From Bacteroidia bacterium (GTDB lineage Bacteria > Bacteroidota > Bacteroidia > NS11-12g > UBA955): a stretch of 10,451 bases of DNA. A program made the translations under genes and the position numbers. The number at the start of each line of letters is the position of its first letter. Within the stretch, counting starts at the first letter, position 1. The stretch is taken from contig JALQWO010000047.1 of the NCBI GenBank assembly GCA_023258655.1, positions 1 through 10,451 of the forward strand, in the 5' to 3' direction. The notes under the pieces were generated by a model. That model was not told the origin of the DNA. It did not search any database and saw nothing but the letters and a program-made list of their open reading frames with translations. This document shows, piece by piece, positions 6,483 through 10,451 of the stretch.

Positions 6483-7624
6483 TTTTTGATGCCCAACTGC
6501 AAGTTACATTCACCAAACTCTGCATTGTAGCCAATGGTGAACGGCAACTTGGCGGGTTTTTTCGCTTCGTACTCAGCACGCATGTCCTTTTGGAAGTAAT
6601 TCGAAAACAAATCGATGGTCTTGCTGTATTCTCCCAAGACCTCTGTATTGAATCCTCCCTTTTGCATGCTCGCCAAAGGCATCCCACTATCGTCCTGCAA
6701 AATGATCTTGGATTGACCCAAAACCACGTTGGTAATGTCTGAGAAGTAATCCTTGTACATCAGATAACTCGCTGCTTTGAAAAAGGAAACTACATCGCCC
6801 CTATGCTTCAAATAATTGATCGTACCCGGCGCTTTTTGATTGGCGGTATTACTGATATCTTGACTCAAGTAAACCAACTGTCTCACTTGCTTATCATTCT
6901 TGTTGGAATACCCAATTTTCAACCCTTTCGCCTCCGCTCCCGCTTCTACTGCAACCGCATTGCCCTGTGCATCTAAGTTGAAATACTCCACGTAATGCAA
7001 GTCGAACCCATTCCGTGCCAAATAAAACATGAAGGTATGCAAAGTGCCGTTCATCAACTCATGGGCAAAGTCATCATCCATACTCAATGTGCGGAAGAAG
7101 CCCAATTTGTGGGGATAGAACATGCAACGGTCCAAGGTGGTGAGATAATCCTCCAATTTTGGAGCATCTATGGTTTTTGCATCAAACACAGAACCCACTG
7201 GCTCTAAACCAATCATGATTACTGTATCGCGGTTGGGATAGAACAAGTTGGCATAGAAGAAATCACCTCCCGCAAATGGATACAACAATGTCTTGGGAGC
7301 GTTGCTGGGAATGTAATTTTTCTCGTTTACCCATGTTGCAATGGGGGTACCTACATTTTGCATCAACAAGCGCCAACGCAAATCCGTTTTCGCCGCATGT
7401 AATTTCCAAAACTCACTGGCCTCAAGACTGTCGTTCTGGACATCATGTACACCCGAAATGTATCGTGCAAAAGCACTGAGCTTCTCATCAACAGCCATTT
7501 TGTTCGGCACAGCAACAGGGGTGCTGGAATCTTTCTTTCCCTGCTTTTCAGACGCGTTTGAACTACATGATTGTTGAGCGAAGAACGTAAATACTATAAC
7601 GGACAGCCAAAGGAGCTTTTTCAT
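6479..7624 (-). CDS. conserved lipoprotein of unknown function
   Basis: The 381-residue protein begins with a type II signal peptide: KK at 2-3, a hydrophobic stretch to about residue 16, and a lipobox ending in QQSC with C20 as the lipidated residue. A Ser/Lys-rich tether (21-45) follows and then one soluble domain. I recognise no enzyme family. Residues around 112-145 carry a distinctive block, LLYPFAGGDFFYANLFYPN followed by MIGLEPVGSV, that I recall from uncharacterised proteins of Bacteroidota and Leptospira; that is memory, not a search. Serine at position 2 of the mature protein favours outer membrane sorting. No surface-export signal rich in Asp/Glu follows the Cys. Its stop overlaps the prmA start, and its own perfect TATATTTG box lies 8 bases upstream of the ATG. 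The function is unknown. Confidence 0.85.
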   Translation of the reverse strand: MKKLLWLSVIVFTFFAQQSCSSNASEKQGKKDSSTPVAVPNKMAVDEKLSAFARYISGVHDVQNDSLEASEFWKLHAAKTDLRWRLLMQNVGTPIATWVNEKNYIPSNAPKTLLYPFAGGDFFYANLFYPNRDTVIMIGLEPVGSVFDAKTIDAPKLEDYLTTLDRCMFYPHKLGFFRTLSMDDDFAHELMNGTLHTFMFYLARNGFDLHYVEYFNLDAQGNAVAVEAGAEAKGLKIGYSNKNDKQVRQLVYLSQDISNTANQKAPGTINYLKHRGDVVSFFKAASYLMYKDYFSDITNVVLGQSKIILQDDSGMPLASMQKGGFNTEVLGEYSKTIDLFSNYFQKDMRAEYEAKKPAKLPFTIGYNAEFGECNLQLGIKK

Positions 7625-7632
7625 TAGGGGCG

Positions 7633-7640
7633 CAAATATA
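7633..7640 (-). promoter_or_regulatory. Bacteroidota -7 promoter box of the lipoprotein-prmA unit
   Basis: The minus strand reads TATATTTG, a perfect TAnnTTTG match identical to the metK box, in the 29-base gap between the SRAP stop and the lipoprotein ATG. The box ends 8 bases before the start codon. No clear -33 TTTG is visible upstream; the region there codes for the SRAP C-terminus. It may drive lipoprotein, prmA and perhaps the mutL cluster. Confidence 0.55.
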
Positions 7641-7653
7641 CTATACGAAAATC

Positions 7654-8433
7654 TCAGAATAATGTCTGTGGAAAATCTTTTTCAATGGGCAGCAAAGCCT
7701 GTGGTACATTGCGCTGAGCCTTGACTGCATTGAGCCAAGTGCCTACAGGATATGCCGTGAGCAATTGGTCTTCACAAGGCTGCAACATCGTAGATCTCAC
7801 CGTAGAATTTGATTCTAAATAACTTTTTGCCTGCGACACCGTCAATATCACCGGCATGCGTTTCTTCACGTTGTGAATCTCTGCCATCAAGCCATTGGCC
7901 TCTGTTGTAAGAATCGAATACGATGACAATTCTTCGCCGGAGTCGGTATCAACCCAAGTCGTATATAAACCTGCAAACAACAGAGGCTTTTCATCCGCCG
8001 CATGAATGAAGTAAGGCTGTTTGTTCTTTCCGATTGTCTGCCACTCAAAAAAGCCGCTGGCAGGCACCAAACAAGGCTTGGCTTTCCATGCATCCCTAAA
8101 CAAAGGCTTTTCATCGACTGTTTCGGCCCGAGCGTTCAAACCATAAACACTCAATTCATGGGCTTGTTCCACCGACTTACACCAATGTGGCACCAAACCC
8201 CAGCGCATCGGCGATAACTTCCACTGTGTTGGGCTTTCCGCGCCCGTTTGTCTCGTAATGACGGGCAAAAATGGACGGTCAAATCCACTCAGAAAATACC
8301 CTGGACTCACCATGGGCTCGTCGTTGGTTGGAGTTTCCCATGGCAATGGAATGTCCCAATCCGCAGGATTGTCCAGCTGCAGCTGGGTTTGCAATGTGCT
8401 GGCAGAAAAATTGATGGCGTAACTAAAACACAT
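7654..8433 (-). CDS. SOS response-associated peptidase (SRAP/YedK/HMCES) family protein
   Basis: SRAP proteins protect abasic sites in single-stranded DNA by forming a thiazolidine crosslink through their N-terminal cysteine, and later release themselves. Starting at ATG 8431-8433 gives a 259-residue protein beginning MCF, so Cys2 becomes the N-terminal residue after Met removal. An in-frame TTG farther upstream (8451) would bury that cysteine and is rejected. Other family residues are MRWGLVPHW (76-84), N100 in LNARAET, E130 in ASGFFEW and H187 in IHNVKKRMPVIL. The gene is divergent from the dehydrogenase gene at 8481, with 47 bases between them. No LexA-type box can be asserted. The call is secure; regulation by DNA damage is only inferred from the family name. 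Confidence 0.95.
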   Translation of the reverse strand: MCFSYAINFSASTLQTQLQLDNPADWDIPLPWETPTNDEPMVSPGYFLSGFDRPFLPVITRQTGAESPTQWKLSPMRWGLVPHWCKSVEQAHELSVYGLNARAETVDEKPLFRDAWKAKPCLVPASGFFEWQTIGKNKQPYFIHAADEKPLLFAGLYTTWVDTDSGEELSSYSILTTEANGLMAEIHNVKKRMPVILTVSQAKSYLESNSTVRSTMLQPCEDQLLTAYPVGTWLNAVKAQRNVPQALLPIEKDFPQTLF

Positions 8434-8447
8434 GTCGGATCGGGCTT

Positions 8448-8477
8448 TCAAAGGAAAGAAATTTTTTGTTCCTTTGA
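8448..8477. promoter_or_regulatory. dyad forming a divergent promoter between SRAP and the dehydrogenase
   Basis: Perfect 9-base inverted repeats TCAAAGGAA (8448-8456) and TTCCTTTGA (8469-8477) are separated by 12 bases, with centres 21 bases apart, about two helical turns. Each arm reads TTCCTTTG in the direction of the gene it faces, seven of eight positions of the TAnnTTTG -7 pattern, 15 bases before the SRAP ATG and 4 bases before the dehydrogenase GTG. It may be a pair of back-to-back promoters, a regulator binding site, or both. Confidence 0.5.
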
Positions 8478-8480
8478 TTT

Positions 8481-9689
8481 GTGATTATTGGTTTATCGAG
8501 AGAGCGAAAGACACCGCCCGACAATCGGGTTGCGCTGTCACCCATTCAGTGTGTAGCATTACAGCAACGCTATCCCCAAATCAAGGTTTTTGTAGAAGCA
8601 TCACCCACGCGGTGTTTCGCGGATGAGGCCTACCGAGAAGTGGGCATCGATGTGGTGGATTCCTTGGATCATTGCGATATCATCTTTAACATCAAGGAGG
8701 TGCCGAGCGAGGCGTTAATTCCGGGAAAAACCTATTTGTTCTTTTCGCATACCATCAAAAAGCAACCCTACAATCGCGGGATGCTGCAAACAGTTTTGAA
8801 GAAGGGAATCACCCTCATCGATTATGAAGTATTGCGATACGAAACGGGTGCACGGGTCTTGGGATTTGGTCGATATGCCGGTGTGGTAGGAACCTACAAC
8901 GGTCTGCTAGTCTATGGCAAAAAGCACGGATTGTTTTCCCTGAAGCCCGCGCATCAGAGCAAGAATTACGCCGACATCCTCACACAGTTGTTGCGGGTGG
9001 AGTTGCCGAACATGCGCATTGCGGTGACAGGGGGTGGTCGGGTATCGCAAGGAGCCCTGGATCTACTGCGGGCCATGCAAATTAGGGAGGTTACACCCAA
9101 CCAATACTTGCACGTGGAGTACAGTGAACCCGTATTTGTGCAGTTGAACAGTCCGGATTTGTATGTGCACCCTACACTCACGCAGTGGGACACCCAACAT
9201 TTTTATAAGCATCACGGGGAGTATAAAAGTCAGTTTAAGGGCTACGCCGAGCGCACAGATTTGTTGGTCAATGGCATTTACTGGACGGAAGATTTACCGA
9301 GGTTGTTTGAGGCATCGGATACTGCAGATCCTGAAAAGTTTGCACCCACGGTGATTGCCGATATCTCTTGCGATGTGGAGGGCAGTGTTCCAATCACCTA
9401 CCAGGCCACCAGCATTGCGGATCCTGTGATTGGGTGGTCGCGCCAAAATCAGTCGCCGTGTGAACCTTATTCCAGTGACTCCATCGATGTGATGGCCGTG
9501 GGCAATCTGCCCAATGAACTACCCAGGGATGCGAGTGAAGAATTCGGGGAAATGCTCTTACAACACGTGATACCTGAGCTAATGCAAGGCAATTCTCGGT
9601 TAATTGAAGAGGCAACCATCGCCAAAGGGGGTAATTTGACCGCACATTTCATCTATTTGAGCGATTTTGTAGCGGAATCTCCCGAATAA
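8481..9689 (+). CDS. NAD-dependent dehydrogenase of the saccharopine (LYS1-type)/alanine dehydrogenase family
   Basis: The 402-residue protein has the two-domain build of the alanine dehydrogenase/PNT superfamily and resembles yeast-type saccharopine dehydrogenase (LYS1). The N-terminal part keeps R16 in the NRVALSP segment and the proposed acid-base pair K72 (IKEVP) and H90 (FFSHTIK), spaced almost as in yeast K77/H96. GFGRYAGVVG (128-137), the nucleotide-binding turn TGGGRVSQGA (183-192), IADISCDVEGS (292-302) and the C-terminal LPRDASEEFG (347-356) also follow LYS1. Saccharopine lysine synthesis is not the usual bacterial route, so the substrate remains open; automatic tools may call it alanine dehydrogenase. 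A TGA one codon before GTG 8481 rules out any upstream start, and the next ATG would delete the catalytic pair, so GTG is the start. ndk begins 30 bases downstream. Confidence 0.88.
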   Translation: MIIGLSRERKTPPDNRVALSPIQCVALQQRYPQIKVFVEASPTRCFADEAYREVGIDVVDSLDHCDIIFNIKEVPSEALIPGKTYLFFSHTIKKQPYNRGMLQTVLKKGITLIDYEVLRYETGARVLGFGRYAGVVGTYNGLLVYGKKHGLFSLKPAHQSKNYADILTQLLRVELPNMRIAVTGGGRVSQGALDLLRAMQIREVTPNQYLHVEYSEPVFVQLNSPDLYVHPTLTQWDTQHFYKHHGEYKSQFKGYAERTDLLVNGIYWTEDLPRLFEASDTADPEKFAPTVIADISCDVEGSVPITYQATSIADPVIGWSRQNQSPCEPYSSDSIDVMAVGNLPNELPRDASEEFGEMLLQHVIPELMQGNSRLIEEATIAKGGNLTAHFIYLSDFVAESPE

Positions 9690-9693
9690 TCCC

Positions 9694-9701
9694 GAAATTT
9701 G
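9694..9701 (+). promoter_or_regulatory. possible -7 promoter box of ndk
   Basis: GAAATTTG matches TAnnTTTG except at the first base, and lies 18 bases before the ndk ATG in the 30-base gap after the dehydrogenase gene. A TTTG (9666-9669) lies 24 bases upstream, slightly beyond the usual -33 spacing. ndk may instead be co-transcribed with the dehydrogenase. Confidence 0.3.
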
Positions 9702-9719
9702 CGGCGAATTCATAAACAC

Positions 9720-10139
9720 ATGGCAACAAACCGCACTTTTACGATGATTAAGCCCGATGCAGTAGCAAACGGCCACGCAGGAAAAATTTTGGATCACATC
9801 ATTCAAGCAGGCTTCAAAGTGGTGGCTTTGAAATACACCCGTTTGAGCGAGGAGCGTGCTGGGGACTTCTACGGAATCCACAGAGAGCGTCCTTTCTTCG
9901 GTGAGTTGGTCAACTTCATGACCAGCGGTCCCATTTACGCCGCCATTTTGGAAAAAGACAACGCCATTGAAGATTTCCGCAAGTTGATCGGTGCTACCGA
10001 TCCCCAGAAGGCCGAGGCGGGTACCATCCGCAATTTGTTCGCAAAAAGCATCGATGCCAACGCCATTCACGGTAGCGACAGCGATGAGAATGCCGAAATC
10101 GAAGGCAACTTCTTCTTCGGTGCCGATGAGCGTTTCTAA
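9720..10139 (+). CDS. ndk: nucleoside diphosphate kinase
   Basis: Ndk moves the terminal phosphate of ATP to nucleoside diphosphates through a phosphohistidine, keeping NTP and dNTP pools balanced in the cytoplasm. The 139-residue protein starts at ATG 9720 (MATNRTFTMIKPDAV); an in-frame TTG at 9699 would add seven residues not seen in the family and is rejected. All active-site residues sit at the family's positions: K11, Y51, R87 in EDFRKLIGATDP, T93, R104, N114 and the phosphorylated H117 in NAIHGSDS. The length is typical. Codons are strongly biased toward C-ending forms and CGT/CGC arginine, fitting high expression. A strong intrinsic terminator follows the stop, so the transcript ends here. 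Confidence 0.99.
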   Translation: MATNRTFTMIKPDAVANGHAGKILDHIIQAGFKVVALKYTRLSEERAGDFYGIHRERPFFGELVNFMTSGPIYAAILEKDNAIEDFRKLIGATDPQKAEAGTIRNLFAKSIDANAIHGSDSDENAEIEGNFFFGADERF

Positions 10140-10161
10140 TTGTAAGAAATAGATATTTTCC

Positions 10162-10189
10162 AAGCCCCGGCTGCGCCGGGGCTTTTTTT
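10162..10189 (+). terminator. intrinsic terminator of ndk
   Basis: Arms AAGCCCCGGC (10162-10171) and GCCGGGGCTT (10175-10184) form a perfect 10-base stem with a TGC loop. A run of seven T (10183-10189) overlaps the end of the stem. It starts 22 bases after the ndk stop. The opposite strand lacks a T-run, so termination is expected on the plus strand only. Confidence 0.92.
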
Positions 10190-10191
10190 AT

Positions 10192-10199
10192 GATATTTG
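10192..10199 (+). promoter_or_regulatory. possible -7 promoter box of the LOG-family gene
   Basis: GATATTTG matches TAnnTTTG at all but the first base and lies between the ndk terminator and the next ATG, ending 10 bases before it. Because the terminator isolates this gene from ndk, a promoter is needed in this short gap. A -33 element would fall inside the terminator stem and is not evident. Confidence 0.35.
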
Positions 10200-10209
10200 A
10201 AACACGTCC

Positions 10210-10451
10210 ATGAAAGAAAAATACACCTACAACCGCAATAACGATCTTCGCATATATCAGGGGCCCCGCAGTCGATTCGCCGAATTCACCTTCGCCCTGA
10301 GTGTCTTCTTCCAATTCATCAAAGGCTTCCGCAGCCTCCACTTCCAAGGTCCGTGTATCTCCATTTTTGGATCAGCCCGATTCAAGGAAGACAACGAGTA
10401 CTACCAACAATCCCGCGAAATGGGTGCACGCGTGGCCAAAGCCGGCTTCAA
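10210..10451 (+). CDS. LOG family protein (TIGR00730-type nucleotide 5'-monophosphate phosphoribohydrolase), partial
   Basis: From ATG 10210, 80 codons run off the right edge. After an N-terminal extension of about 45 residues the sequence enters the Rossmann start of the LOG/"lysine decarboxylase-like" family, with GPCISIFGSARF (47-58) and then EYYQQSREMGARVAKAGF (63-80), the segment that normally leads into the GGGPGIMEA loop. The diagnostic PGGxGTxxE motif would lie beyond the window, so activity cannot be judged. LOG enzymes release the base from nucleoside 5'-monophosphates; many bacterial members are misnamed lysine decarboxylases. The gene is insulated from ndk by the terminator. The family call is good; the exact role is open. 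Confidence 0.85.
   Translation, partial: MKEKYTYNRNNDLRIYQGPRSRFAEFTFALSVFFQFIKGFRSLHFQGPCISIFGSARFKEDNEYYQQSREMGARVAKAGF

Noticed and set aside
8373..8386. Perfect 14-base palindrome CCAGCTGCAGCTGG within the SRAP gene
   Set aside because: It is explained by repeated Gln-Leu codons (QLQL) in coding sequence and has no second copy or regulatory position.
8434..8451. Upstream TTG start for the SRAP protein
   Set aside because: It would place six residues before MCF and block the N-terminal Cys2 that the family needs for catalysis.
9600..10163. Long minus-strand open frame (187 codons) opposite ndk and the end of the dehydrogenase gene
   Set aside because: It lies antisense to ndk, whose active-site residues are all in place. 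Its translation has no recognisable domain, and it crosses two plus-strand genes.

Overview
The window looks like chromosomal housekeeping DNA from a member of the Bacteroidota. Several genes have a TAnnTTTG-type -7 promoter box just upstream of the start, none has a Shine-Dalgarno sequence, and the gene content and protein signatures (two rhomboids behind mutL, a lipoprotein with a short lipobox) fit that phylum. By eye, G+C is moderate. I see no tRNA, rRNA, insertion sequence, phage gene or CRISPR array, and no gene-free stretch longer than about 110 bases. A genus cannot be named from the sequence.

Layout, minus strand, read right to left from the divergent promoter near 8450: a YedK/HMCES-type SRAP protein (8433-7654); a 381-residue lipoprotein of unknown function (7624-6479) that overlaps prmA (6482-5628) by ATGA; mutL with a TTG start (5586-3712); two different rhomboid intramembrane proteases (3709-3041 and 3031-2159); a membrane-anchored endonuclease/exonuclease/phosphatase-fold protein (2157-973); and the N-terminal two thirds of metK (867 to the left edge). 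The mutL-rhomboid-rhomboid-EEP genes are separated by 1 to 9 bases and almost certainly share a transcript. The 41-base gap between prmA and mutL and the lipoprotein/prmA overlap suggest that one transcript may run from 7624 to 973.

Layout, plus strand: a LYS1/alanine-dehydrogenase-type NAD-dependent dehydrogenase with a GTG start (8481-9689), ndk (9720-10139) followed by a textbook intrinsic terminator (10162-10189), and the beginning of a LOG-family gene (10210 to the right edge).

Functionally the window mixes DNA maintenance (MutL; SRAP abasic-site protection), methyl-group and nucleotide metabolism (MetK makes the SAM that PrmA uses; Ndk balances NTP and dNTP pools; LOG is a nucleotide-monophosphate phosphoribohydrolase family) and an envelope module (lipoprotein, two rhomboids, EEP domain predicted on the periplasmic side). 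No clear new defence or mobile system is present. The points most worth a second look are the rhomboid/EEP module, the loss of the endonuclease motif in MutL, the LYS1-like enzyme of unknown substrate, the dyad that forms the divergent promoter, and the conserved lipoprotein coupled to prmA.
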